Positions 1 through 6,195 of a DNA stretch of 16,096 nucleotides are shown here, one piece after another. The stretch is taken from assembly GCA_910576655.1 (NCBI GenBank), contig CAJTJC010000022.1, positions 1 to 16,096 of the forward strand, written 5' to 3'. The position numbers and the translations under genes are program-made. The notes under the pieces are model-generated. The model was not told the origin of the DNA. It did no database searches and saw nothing but the letters and a program-made list of their open reading frames with translations. This DNA comes from an uncultured Christensenella sp. (lineage in GTDB: Bacteria; Bacillota; Clostridia; Christensenellales; Borkfalkiaceae). The stretch's first letter is position 1, and each line of letters opens with the position of its first letter.

Positions 1-1
1 G

Positions 2-255
2 GAAAAGACGGGCGAGAGAATAACTTGCTCAAAGGGGCTGTTTATGTATTTCTATTCAGATATACAGGGCGACGAAGTTATCTGCAAGTTAAGTAACGAC
101 GAACACGATAATAAGCTCGTGCTTTCGGACAAATTCACTTGCTGGGACGAGGGTTGCAAGGTTGGAACGGTGTCGCCTCGGACAATAGCGAGCTTACGGA
201 AAGCGAATTGACGAAGCAATATAAAAGCAAACAAATTGGGCAGGACGGCAGGTAG
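2..255 (+). pseudogene. 3' end of an unidentified gene, apparently frameshifted
   Basis: The window opens inside an open frame that reads from base 2 (peptide includes FMYFYSDIQGDEV and LVLSDKFTCWDEGCK) and stops at TGA 209-211. From about base 160 the adjacent frame becomes the coding-like one, giving GWNGVASDNSELTESEL and so on to TAG 253-255. Restoring one G in the string aaggttgg near 158-165 would join the halves as ...DEGCKGWNGV..., so a one-base deletion is the simplest explanation. Codon choice is similar on both sides of the break. I do not recognise the protein family, and the N-terminus lies outside the window. It could be a true pseudogene, an assembly or sequencing error, or two unrelated frames that only look continuous. 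Confidence 0.4.
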
Positions 256-291
256 CGGGGGCTTGCAAGCGGTTCAGCGGCAACCCCCGCT
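254..291 (+). terminator. GC-rich hairpin after the left-edge gene
   Basis: AGCGGGGG (254-261) and CCCCCGCT (284-291) form a perfect 8-bp stem with a 22-nt loop that itself contains CTTGCAAG. It starts at the stop codon of the frameshifted gene, as a terminator would. No U-run follows on either strand, so intrinsic termination is uncertain and a structured RNA element is also possible. Confidence 0.35.
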
Positions 292-445
292 CCGTCGTCA
301 ATGTTTGCTTCATTCAAAGGCAATTTCGCACGCAAAATCGCCACAATCATTCCGCAACATTTCCTCTTCCCACAAAATCTTTGCAAGCAAATCTTTTGCG
401 TGAGCCCTATTCGATATGTTCTTTTTATTTGTTTGTCAATCGAAG

Positions 446-505
446 TACGGTCGCTTGTCTCGGCGGCGGCGTCAGCCGCCGCTTGTATCAAGACAAGCGA
501 CCGTA
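446..505. repeat. Compound inverted repeat (15-bp outer stem, 7-bp inner stem)
   Basis: TACGGTCGCTTGTCT (446-460) is the exact reverse complement of AGACAAGCGACCGTA (491-505). Inside it, CGGCGGC (461-467) pairs perfectly with GCCGCCG (475-481), and a 9-nt one-sided spacer (482-490) separates the two stems. The GC-rich element stands out against an AT-rich surrounding. No U-run follows. It could be a structured RNA, a small palindromic repeat element or a protein-binding cruciform; nothing here decides which. Confidence 0.6.
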
Positions 506-598
506 AATCTGTCATCTGTTAGTTTTTAACAAGTTTTTATACGGAAACGGTAATGGCGAATATTACGAAAATATGTTTAAAAATAGATATATTCACAT

Positions 599-640
599 TA
601 GCTGAAATATTAAATTGCACAAGTTGAAGAAAATCAGCTA
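599..640. promoter_or_regulatory. Possible operator-like inverted repeat upstream of the XRE gene
   Basis: TAGCTGA (599-605) and TCAGCTA (634-640) form a 7-bp inverted repeat with a 28-bp gap. It sits 33-74 bp upstream of the XRE start codon, where autoregulatory operators of such regulators often lie. The match is short and could be chance. Confidence 0.2.
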
Positions 641-672
641 TTGTTGAATTAATATATAACGCAGGTGGAAAT

Positions 673-993
673 ATGATAAGCTCTCAAGAATTATACGATA
701 AAGTTGATAAATTAAGACGTGAAAGAGGTTTAACTCAAAACAAATTAAGTGATATGGCAGGGATTTCGCACGGGACGTTGAACTCTTGGAAAAGTAGAGG
801 AACAATGCCTAAATTGGAAGTTATAGAAGGTCTTTGCGATGCTTTGCAGATTTCGCCTGTTTATTTATTGTACGGACACGATTTTGAAAATCTGACTGAC
901 GAAGAATTGGAACTTTTGAATTTATGGAAAGGAATTAATCAAGGTAAGAGAAAAGCAATTTTATATCTAATAAGGGCGATAGTTGAACAGTAA
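673..993 (+). CDS. XRE-family (Cro/CI-type) HTH transcriptional regulator
   Basis: This 106-aa protein is a small cytoplasmic DNA-binding regulator. Residues 7-65 fit the XRE helix-turn-helix fold: LRRERGLTQNKLSDMAGIS is the typical helix 1-3 pattern, followed by TLNSWKSRGTMP and VIEGLCDALQISPVYLL. The C-terminal 35 residues (LTDEELELLNLWKGINQGKRKAI) match the short tail common in Clostridia XRE proteins of this size and may mediate dimerisation. The ATG at 673 is supported by AGGTGG at 663-668. Its stop codon touches the start of the ECF sigma gene, so the two are almost certainly co-translated, and it probably controls that operon. The target operator is not known; an inverted repeat at 599-640 is a weak candidate. 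Confidence 0.85.
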   Translation: MISSQELYDKVDKLRRERGLTQNKLSDMAGISHGTLNSWKSRGTMPKLEVIEGLCDALQISPVYLLYGHDFENLTDEELELLNLWKGINQGKRKAILYLIRAIVEQ

Positions 994-1515
994 ATGCAAC
1001 ACAACACTAACGACAAAAAATATTTTAATAAATTAATTCTTAAAATAGCAGATAAGGGCAAATATGCTTTGGAAGAATTTCATATAGCGTACGGTCGAAT
1101 GATCAAGGTAGTAGCTAAGCTTATAGTACATAGCAAAGACTTAGTTGACGAAGTTATAAATGATGTATTGGTTAAGGTATGGTTGTTTTCTGCTAAAAGG
1201 CAATACTTGGACAAGCCGTTAGGCTGGCTTTATACTGTCATATCTAATTGCGCAAAGGATAAATTGAAAGAATGTGAAATTTATTCTGAGTTGCACGAAA
1301 ATATTGCAGTATCGAAATCTGTGGAATCAATAGAAGACAATGATGAGTTTATAAGAAGAATCGAATTTTTGAATGAAGAAGAACAAAAAATTCTGATCTT
1401 AAAATTTGCTAACGGTTTAACGTTTAAAGAAATTGCCAACGAATTAGATTTAAGTACAAGTACCGTTAGTTCAACGTATTATCGCTCCTTAGAAAAAATT
1501 AAAAATAATTTGTAA
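994..1515 (+). CDS. ECF-type RNA polymerase sigma factor
   Basis: This 173-aa protein has the two-domain layout of ECF sigma factors. Region 2 covers about residues 28-92 (FHIAYGRMIKVVAKLIV, then DEVINDVLVKVW and GWLYTVISNCAKDKL). Region 4 covers about 124-171 (LNEEEQKILILKFANGLTF, then KEIANELDLSTSTVSSTYYR), which is a clear sigma-70 region 4 helix-turn-helix. The ATG directly follows the XRE stop codon TAA (991-993) with no gap, so translation is likely coupled. The downstream membrane protein at 2412-3119 is the natural candidate for its anti-sigma factor, with the secreted peptidase between them as a possible regulon member or signal processor. Region 2 is divergent from classical ECF sequences, so the family is clear but the subgroup is not. 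Confidence 0.85.
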   Translation: MQHNTNDKKYFNKLILKIADKGKYALEEFHIAYGRMIKVVAKLIVHSKDLVDEVINDVLVKVWLFSAKRQYLDKPLGWLYTVISNCAKDKLKECEIYSELHENIAVSKSVESIEDNDEFIRRIEFLNEEEQKILILKFANGLTFKEIANELDLSTSTVSSTYYRSLEKIKNNL

Positions 1516-1579
1516 ATTTTGCGTAAATTATATCGCCGAATTCCGTTATATATGTATAAAACAATAATGAGGTGATATA

Positions 1580-2404
1580 ATGATCAAACAAATTTCCACT
1601 CTACTATTATCTGTAGGCATAGCTGCGTGCTGTTGCATTACTGGTAGTTTTGGTGCTAAAACTGCGAAAGCGGCAGAACAAAAGTATTTGGTAAACGATT
1701 ATTTCGGTGGGGGTGAACAATTTCCCGGAGAGGAGACAATAAGTTACGCTTATAAGAAAACTTCTGCTGAGGGCGAAATTAAAAGCCGAGTTCCGGATTT
1801 TCACACTATGGAAGGCGGCGGTTCGTGCGCGAACGTTGCCGGGGCTATAATGATAGCTTATTACGATAGATTTTGCGAGAATCTCGTTCCTGATTATACG
1901 ACTTATAGATTAATCCTAGGAAATATATCTTATAAAGGAATTTCAAGTCAGACGTTAGGGGTTATGAGTAGCCTTTATTCCCTTATGGGTACCGATTCAG
2001 ATGGCACAACATTCAACGGATATCAGGACGGTATGCGCAAATACGTACAAAGCCATGGTTATTCATATAGTTATGCTGACGTAGGAAATATAAATTGGAA
2101 TACATATGTATCTTCTATAAATAACCAAAGACCGATTGCTATTTTTTTAAGTAAATACACTTTCTTAAGCGTAATTAAAACAAATGATAATGTTGACACA
2201 ATTCTTACAAATACAACTTACGTCGGACACGTTGTGATTGCTTACGGATATGAAATCGAAGAATATTATAATTCAAATAACGAGCTTATAGCCAAACGGA
2301 ATTATTTAAAAGTGGCGAGCGGATTTAGAGATGAAGGACTTGCTTATTTATGTTTAGACGGCAAGTCAACTATTGAACGAGCTATATCCACTTACATTTA
2401 TTGA
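1580..2404 (+). CDS. Secreted papain-like (C39-family-like) cysteine peptidase
   Basis: This is a 274-aa exported protein. Residues 1-31 form a Sec signal peptide: Lys near the start, a hydrophobic core with three consecutive Cys (ACCCITG), and an AKA|AE-type cleavage site near residue 31. The mature part has a papain-like catalytic layout: GGSCANVAGAIMIAYYDR with the candidate nucleophile Cys83, GHVVIAYGYE with candidate His217, and a polar residue in the following NYLKVASGF strand near Asn241. The GxxPTAGAM/xYYDR-like motif is typical of C39_2-type secreted peptidases in Firmicutes. The start has a good Shine-Dalgarno sequence (gaggtgat, 1569-1576). It lies between a sigma factor and a membrane protein, suggesting envelope sensing or processing. 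Substrate is unknown, and an inactive or transglutaminase-like relative cannot be excluded. Confidence 0.7.
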   Translation: MIKQISTLLLSVGIAACCCITGSFGAKTAKAAEQKYLVNDYFGGGEQFPGEETISYAYKKTSAEGEIKSRVPDFHTMEGGGSCANVAGAIMIAYYDRFCENLVPDYTTYRLILGNISYKGISSQTLGVMSSLYSLMGTDSDGTTFNGYQDGMRKYVQSHGYSYSYADVGNINWNTYVSSINNQRPIAIFLSKYTFLSVIKTNDNVDTILTNTTYVGHVVIAYGYEIEEYYNSNNELIAKRNYLKVASGFRDEGLAYLCLDGKSTIERAISTYIY

Positions 2405-2411
2405 GGAACAA

Positions 2412-3119
2412 ATGAAAAATAAAGAATTAGAGGAACAGATAAAATCCAGCATTGAAAAAATCGAATTGAATGATTTTTCGACCGTTTGGGGAAATATAGA
2501 AGACAGGTTAGCAGCGGAAGCAGATTTGCCGGATTCAGCTGTTCCTGTGACAACGGTTTCCTTGGCTAATAATAACGGCACCGTTAAAAACCGAGCTAAA
2601 AATATAACTATCTTTGTATTAGCTGGAATAATATTAATCGGCGTAGTTTTGGTAATAGTTCTGCCGCTTGTTTTAAAAAACACAGCAGATCCTATAAAAT
2701 ATCATAATGAAGAAGAGTTAAGCGGACGTTACGTTGCAGAAGAAGAGTTTTTTAGTTACAGTGAAATTTCCGAATTAAATTCGTTGGAATTTCCGTTTGA
2801 TAAGGATGCGTTTGAATTAATTGTTACAAAAGACAATATCATCAAGGGTGGTGGATTTGAATTTTTTGATGAAAGTATGGTCGTTGAAGGAAAAATCAGT
2901 TTCTACGACAAATCAATAATTTTCAAAAAAGACAGTGATGAATTTCAAAGTAATATAGTAATTGCAAATGCTAACGTGTATTATAACGAAAAAAAAAGTT
3001 CAATGGAATTAAAAAGTTATGAAGCAGTCATTGAAATGAATAATGCAAATTATAAGTTGGATATTATTTTTTATAGTGAAAACACGTTATTAGATTTTAT
3101 AGAAAAGTATTTTGTTTAA
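2412..3119 (+). CDS. Single-pass membrane protein, putative anti-sigma factor
   Basis: This 235-aa protein has a charged cytoplasmic N-terminal part (about 1-63), one strong transmembrane helix (about 65-88, ITIFVLAGIILIGVVLVIV) and an external C-terminal domain of about 145 residues rich in beta-type sequence and acidic residues. This is the layout of membrane anti-sigma factors. The classical zinc HxxxCxxC motif is absent, so the assignment rests on topology and on its position in an operon with an ECF sigma gene. I chose ATG 2412 because GAGG (2403-2406) lies 5 nt upstream. An in-frame ATG at 2373 would overlap the peptidase gene and has no such signal. The external domain may sense an envelope cue, but no ligand can be inferred. 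Confidence 0.6.
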   Translation: MKNKELEEQIKSSIEKIELNDFSTVWGNIEDRLAAEADLPDSAVPVTTVSLANNNGTVKNRAKNITIFVLAGIILIGVVLVIVLPLVLKNTADPIKYHNEEELSGRYVAEEEFFSYSEISELNSLEFPFDKDAFELIVTKDNIIKGGGFEFFDESMVVEGKISFYDKSIIFKKDSDEFQSNIVIANANVYYNEKKSSMELKSYEAVIEMNNANYKLDIIFYSENTLLDFIEKYFV

Positions 3120-3138
3120 AACTTCATATAAAAATATA

Positions 3139-3179
3139 AAAGTTCGCTAATGTTTATAGCGAACTTTCTATTTTTCTTT
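3139..3179 (+). terminator. Rho-independent terminator of the XRE-sigma-peptidase operon
   Basis: AAAGTTCGCTA (3139-3149) and TAGCGAACTTT (3157-3167) form a perfect 11-bp stem with a 7-nt loop, followed by CTATTTTTCTTT. It lies 20 bp after the membrane-protein stop codon and closes the operon. Confidence 0.9.
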
Positions 3180-3230
3180 CAACAGTAATCCTGAATTTTA
3201 TAGAAGTCAGGGTTATGTTTAATCTGTTCT

Positions 3231-3758
3231 ATGCGTAAAATCGACATAATTCGACAGTTATATATTCTAATTATGACTGTAGAATTATTTAATGAATTAC
3301 TCCAAAATATTCAGCAAGAAAAATCGTTTCAACAACTTTATACCGAATTTTATCCTCAGATAATAAAAATTTGTCTGCATCTGTATGGAAACATAAATGA
3401 CGCCGAAGATATAGCGCAAGAAATTTTCGTGTACTTGTTATCGCATAAGGTTAAGGCATTTATTGAAAACCCAAATGCTTGGTTTTATGCCCTATGCAAA
3501 TATAACGGAAAAATGCTTTTCAAAAAAGAAACGCCGTTAAATGACAATACCGATTATATTGCGCCTGTTAAAAATTTAATATCTTTGGAAATGAAAATTG
3601 CGTTGTCAAAGCTGACAACGCAGGAAGCAGACGTAATTATTTTGTTTTGGTATTACGGCTATTCGCTTGACGAGGTGGCGAAGATTTTACATAAATCTTA
3701 TGCGGCTGTTACAAAACAGCACGAAAGAATTAAAAAGAAATTAAAATCACTACTGTAA
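3231..3758 (+). CDS. Second ECF-like sigma factor
   Basis: The open frame encodes 175 aa with sigma-70 region 2 (FQQLYTEFYPQIIKICLHLY, then NDAEDIAQEIFVYLL and NAWFYALCKYNGKMLF) and region 4 (LTTQEADVIILFWYYGYSL, then DEVAKILHKSYAAVTKQHERI). DAEDIAQEIF is the classical region 2.2 signature, better conserved than in the first sigma gene. Neither ATG 3231 nor the in-frame ATG 3273 (MTVELFNE, 161 aa) has a visible Shine-Dalgarno sequence. The shorter form gives a more usual ECF N-terminus and is equally plausible. It stands alone between a terminator and a convergent toxin-immunity array, with no anti-sigma gene next to it. It may be an orphan sigma factor or respond to the anti-sigma-like protein at 2412-3119. 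Confidence 0.82.
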   Translation: MRKIDIIRQLYILIMTVELFNELLQNIQQEKSFQQLYTEFYPQIIKICLHLYGNINDAEDIAQEIFVYLLSHKVKAFIENPNAWFYALCKYNGKMLFKKETPLNDNTDYIAPVKNLISLEMKIALSKLTTQEADVIILFWYYGYSLDEVAKILHKSYAAVTKQHERIKKKLKSLL

Positions 3759-3763
3759 AAATA

Positions 3764-3793
3764 AATAAGGTGCAGCAAAAGCTGAACCTTATT
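3764..3793. terminator. Bidirectional terminator between sigma gene and immunity gene 3
   Basis: AATAAGGT (3764-3771) pairs with ACCTTATT (3786-3793), and an inner CAGC-AAAA-GCTG stem (3773-3784) completes the hairpin. T-rich sequence flanks both ends. It serves the converging plus-strand sigma gene and the minus-strand immunity gene that ends at 3797. Confidence 0.85.
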
Positions 3794-3796
3794 TTG

Positions 3797-4336
3797 TTAA
3801 AACAATTCGTCCATCGTTGTATTATCAGAATACCGAATAGGACATTCGGGCAGATATTTCTTTATATTTTCAAGTCGTCTTTTTGAATAATTTATTTTAA
3901 TAAATTGCCCATTAAGGGTTTTTGGGCTTTTACCAAGCTCGCCTATCGTATCCACAAAAATTATCGATGGATATTTTCTAAATGATTTAATAACTATACT
4001 TTTAATATCTTCAATATTTCTTTCAATACATAAATTTTCACCGTATCTTTTCCCTACTAATGTAATCCTTGAATTGTCTATTGAAAAAATACAAGTCTTA
4101 TTCTTACAAAGCATATATGTAGAAAAAACAATAGAGAAGATAGAAAGTGTGAGAAACCATATGAGCAGAAATAGTCCGCCAGGTACAAACATAAGATAAT
4201 TGTTACATACCCCATAAGTAACACCAAAAATTACTGAAACACCAATCAGTATCCCAAATATTAACATACCAAGGTATACTTCAATAAGATAGTTATCCTT
4301 ACAGGTAAATTGTTGCTTTTTATTTGCTTCTTTCAA
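3797..4336 (-). CDS. Membrane immunity-type protein for orphan RHS toxin 3
   Basis: This 179-aa protein has two close hydrophobic helices near the N-terminus (about residues 17-45, LIEVYLGMLIFGILIGVSVI; and about 50-78, YLMFVPGGLFLLIWFLTLSI) followed by a soluble domain of about 100 residues (SIDNSRITLVGKRYG... IVIKSFRKYPSIIFV) that resembles a bacterial PH-like domain. The start is TTG at 4334-4336, overlapping the toxin stop TGA by 4 nt (TTGA), with an AGAGG site (cctct, 4346-4350) upstream. This is classical toxin-immunity coupling. Immunity proteins against membrane-acting toxins are often membrane proteins, which fits the hydrophobic partner. The family is not recognised; the immunity role is inferred from position. 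Confidence 0.65.
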   Translation of the reverse strand: MKEANKKQQFTCKDNYLIEVYLGMLIFGILIGVSVIFGVTYGVCNNYLMFVPGGLFLLIWFLTLSIFSIVFSTYMLCKNKTCIFSIDNSRITLVGKRYGENLCIERNIEDIKSIVIKSFRKYPSIIFVDTIGELGKSPKTLNGQFIKINYSKRRLENIKKYLPECPIRYSDNTTMDELF

Positions 4337-5673
4337 TTCGCAAAACCTCTTTTTTTGTTGAACGATCCGCTTTTAATCAAATCTATAACAAAACCTATTA
4401 CGCCTGTAATATGATTATACAGATATCCACTAATCAAGCCAGTCCCAAATAATGCAAGTTTCGAAAAACCTTTTGTATTAGTCTGAACACCTAAAGCCAA
4501 ATTAATTGTGTTTAAAACACCCCATTGCAAAGCTGACCAAGCTACATTCCCCCAATCAACGACTTTCCCGTATGCTGATACTTGAGATAAAGTTTCTGCG
4601 CCCACGCCGACACTAGCACTAAATAATGCATTAGCGATATAAGCTGTAACTTTTATCGCAAACGTAGCATTTTCTGCAGTTATAACCGCACCAAAGCCCG
4701 TTGCAATATTACCAAGCGTTATTCCCGCCAAAACGCCTATGCCTATACATTCCCACACATCCTGTCCTGTGGTTACTGCAACACCATATCCGTAAAGTGC
4801 ACCAGTTGCAGCACCCGCTATTGCACCAGCAACAGCAAGGCCAATTCCCGCAGTAGCAACTGCAAATGCAAAGGAAGCAACAGCAGCCAAACCTGCTATA
4901 AGCCAGTGCCACCACTTTAATTTAGTACCTTCGGGATCAATAGCCATTATCGGATTATTGCAACAGTAAGCGTAAAGGTTAAGTCCGCCGAGAGTTTCGG
5001 GGTCAAGATATTCTATGCCGTCAGCAGAGATAAATCTACCGGTTTCAGGGTCGTAGTAACGTGAAATGAGATAGTAAAGCTTAGTCTCTATATCGAAGTA
5101 ATATCCACGGTAACGGAAGGGGTTTAAAGTGCCTATCTTGTCAGTTTGAGAAAGTATCTCGGTATTACCGAAAGCGTCATAAGCGTAGTGAGCTACTTCA
5201 ACTAATTTATCGGTATCTTTTCTGTATATATGAGTTATATCACCCTGTACGTTCTTACGGTAGAGGTAAGTATTACCTTCGTAGTTAAAGCCTGCAATAC
5301 CGTCCACACCGTAGATATAATATAACCATACGGACTTATCTTTGTCGGGACCTTTAACGGTTCTCTGTTCGGCAATGAGATTATTGCCGTCGTAAATGTA
5401 TTTGGAAGTTATAGAAGTAGTACCGTCGGTTGCGGTTTTACTTGTACGGACGTTATTGAAGTCGTAAGTGTAGGTTGCCTTTTTATTCTCTATACCGTAG
5501 GATATGAGGCGACGACCCTGCCAAGTGAGCGTTCTGCCCTTGTAGGAGAGGGGGTTACCAAACGCGTCATATTCGCACTCTTCACCGTTGAAGGAGAGGA
5601 GTTGATCTCTCCAACCGTGTTGACCGTATGAGTATTCATAAGTCTTGCCGTTTACGGTCTTACAGAATATATT
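4333..5673 (-). CDS. Orphan RHS tip 3, 5'-truncated, with hydrophobic C-terminal toxin
   Basis: The frame is open from just after TAA 5674-5676, and RHS homology begins near 5660 (TYEYSYGQHGWRDQLLSF). The first usable start is GTG 5307, inside the core, so no complete RHS core is encoded: this is a displaced tip. The core end is canonical (RYYDPETGRFISAD, YLDPETLGGLNLYAYC, then AIDPEG and KLKWW). Beyond KWW lies a 194-residue variable region dominated by Gly/Ala-rich hydrophobic segments (WLIAGLAAVASFAFAVATAG, IGIGVLAGITLGNIATGFG, LFGTGLISGYLYNHITG). No nuclease-type motif is visible, so it may act on membranes. It is homologous to but clearly divergent from the other two cores. It is followed by, and overlaps, the membrane immunity gene. 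Expression probably requires recombination onto a full-length RHS gene. Confidence 0.75.
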   Translation of the reverse strand, partial: NIFCKTVNGKTYEYSYGQHGWRDQLLSFNGEECEYDAFGNPLSYKGRTLTWQGRRLISYGIENKKATYTYDFNNVRTSKTATDGTTSITSKYIYDGNNLIAEQRTVKGPDKDKSVWLYYIYGVDGIAGFNYEGNTYLYRKNVQGDITHIYRKDTDKLVEVAHYAYDAFGNTEILSQTDKIGTLNPFRYRGYYFDIETKLYYLISRYYDPETGRFISADGIEYLDPETLGGLNLYAYCCNNPIMAIDPEGTKLKWWHWLIAGLAAVASFAFAVATAGIGLAVAGAIAGAATGALYGYGVAVTTGQDVWECIGIGVLAGITLGNIATGFGAVITAENATFAIKVTAYIANALFSASVGVGAETLSQVSAYGKVVDWGNVAWSALQWGVLNTINLALGVQTNTKGFSKLALFGTGLISGYLYNHITGVIGFVIDLIKSGSFNKKRGFAN

Positions 5674-5683
5674 TTATAATAAT

Positions 5684-5735
5684 TCAAAAACAAAGTCAAT
5701 GTAATTAAAGAAGTGCGATTTTGTCGCACTTCTTT
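5684..5735. repeat. Inter-cassette junction module (copy A)
   Basis: The 17 bases at 5684-5700 match 8247-8263 at 16 of 17 positions, and both are followed by an AT-rich spacer and then AAAGAAGTGC. The intact copy here contains the whole terminator hairpin. The copy at 8247-8287 keeps only one arm. This indicates that the cassettes share an ancestral 3' flank. Confidence 0.55.
5707..5735. terminator. Terminator separating immunity gene 2 from orphan tip 3
   Basis: AAAGAAGTGCGA (5707-5718) and TCGCACTTCTTT (5724-5735) form a perfect 12-bp stem with a 5-nt loop. The T-rich tail is better on the plus strand, and a short one exists on the minus strand. Lying 50 bp beyond the immunity 2 stop, it should limit transcription into orphan tip 3. 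Confidence 0.75.
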
Positions 5736-5784
5736 TAAATTTAAATATTAACGTTTAGATACTATAGACTTTTTTTCTTACTCA

Positions 5785-6195
5785 TTATATAGAATAATTA
5801 TATCTTGCTAAGCAATCTTTATGGTTTTTTAAATCATTATCGAATAGATTTAAAAATTTATCTATAGAAGTAAAAAGTATATGATTTTCTGCGTGAAATT
5901 GATAAATCTTTTCATCCTGTGAAAGAACAATCAAATATTTATCTTTTTCACAAATAAATTTTATTCTAACAACATCATCATCCATAGGGTAATAGATATA
6001 ATCCTGTTGTATTTTTTGTCTCCATTCTCTTAGAGATAACGCAAAATCTAAAATAGCAAAATCATAGTCTTCAAAACAACATTGATCATTTATTTTAATA
6101 AAAATTTCCGCTGCATAAGACAGGATATTATTTGTCCTTTTTGTAGGTATTCTAATAAAATTATATTTTATAGAAAAACTGGAAACATTGTCCAT
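5785..6195 (-). CDS. Immunity-type protein for orphan RHS toxin 2
   Basis: This 136-aa soluble, acidic protein has no transmembrane segment. Features include IFIKINDQCCFEDYDFAILD near residue 30-50, SLREWRQKI, YYPMDDDVVRIKFICEKDKY, and a C-terminal SIDKFLNLFDNDLKNH. The gene starts at ATG 6193-6195, inside the last codons of the toxin 2 frame (28-bp overlap), with a strong GGAGGT (acctcc, 6201-6206) five bases upstream, embedded in toxin coding sequence. The overlap and gene order indicate a cognate immunity gene. I do not recognise a named immunity family. Its strong ribosome binding site means it could still be made if a transcript reaches it, even though the linked toxin tip lacks a proper start. 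Confidence 0.65.
   Translation of the reverse strand: MDNVSSFSIKYNFIRIPTKRTNNILSYAAEIFIKINDQCCFEDYDFAILDFALSLREWRQKIQQDYIYYPMDDDVVRIKFICEKDKYLIVLSQDEKIYQFHAENHILFTSIDKFLNLFDNDLKNHKDCLARYNYSI

Larger units (their letters stand above)
292..672. other. Gene-poor interval upstream of the XRE operon
   Basis: No credible gene is visible here. The short open frames lack ribosome binding sites and their translations are low-complexity or Cys/Ala-rich. The left half is GC-richer and holds the large hairpin at 446-505. The right half (from about 520) is strongly AT-rich and should contain the operon promoter, but I cannot place clear -35/-10 boxes. AGGTGG at 663-668 is the ribosome binding site of the next gene. 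Confidence 0.5.

Noticed and set aside
135..522. Open frames on both strands over the GC-rich hairpin
   Set aside because: They lack ribosome binding sites, have Ala/Cys-rich translations created by the palindrome, and overlap each other.
1516..1579. Possible ECF-type promoter upstream of the secreted peptidase gene
   Set aside because: Short gap with CGTAA and CCGTTAT strings, but no convincing -35/-10 pair at proper spacing and no second copy in the window to support a motif.
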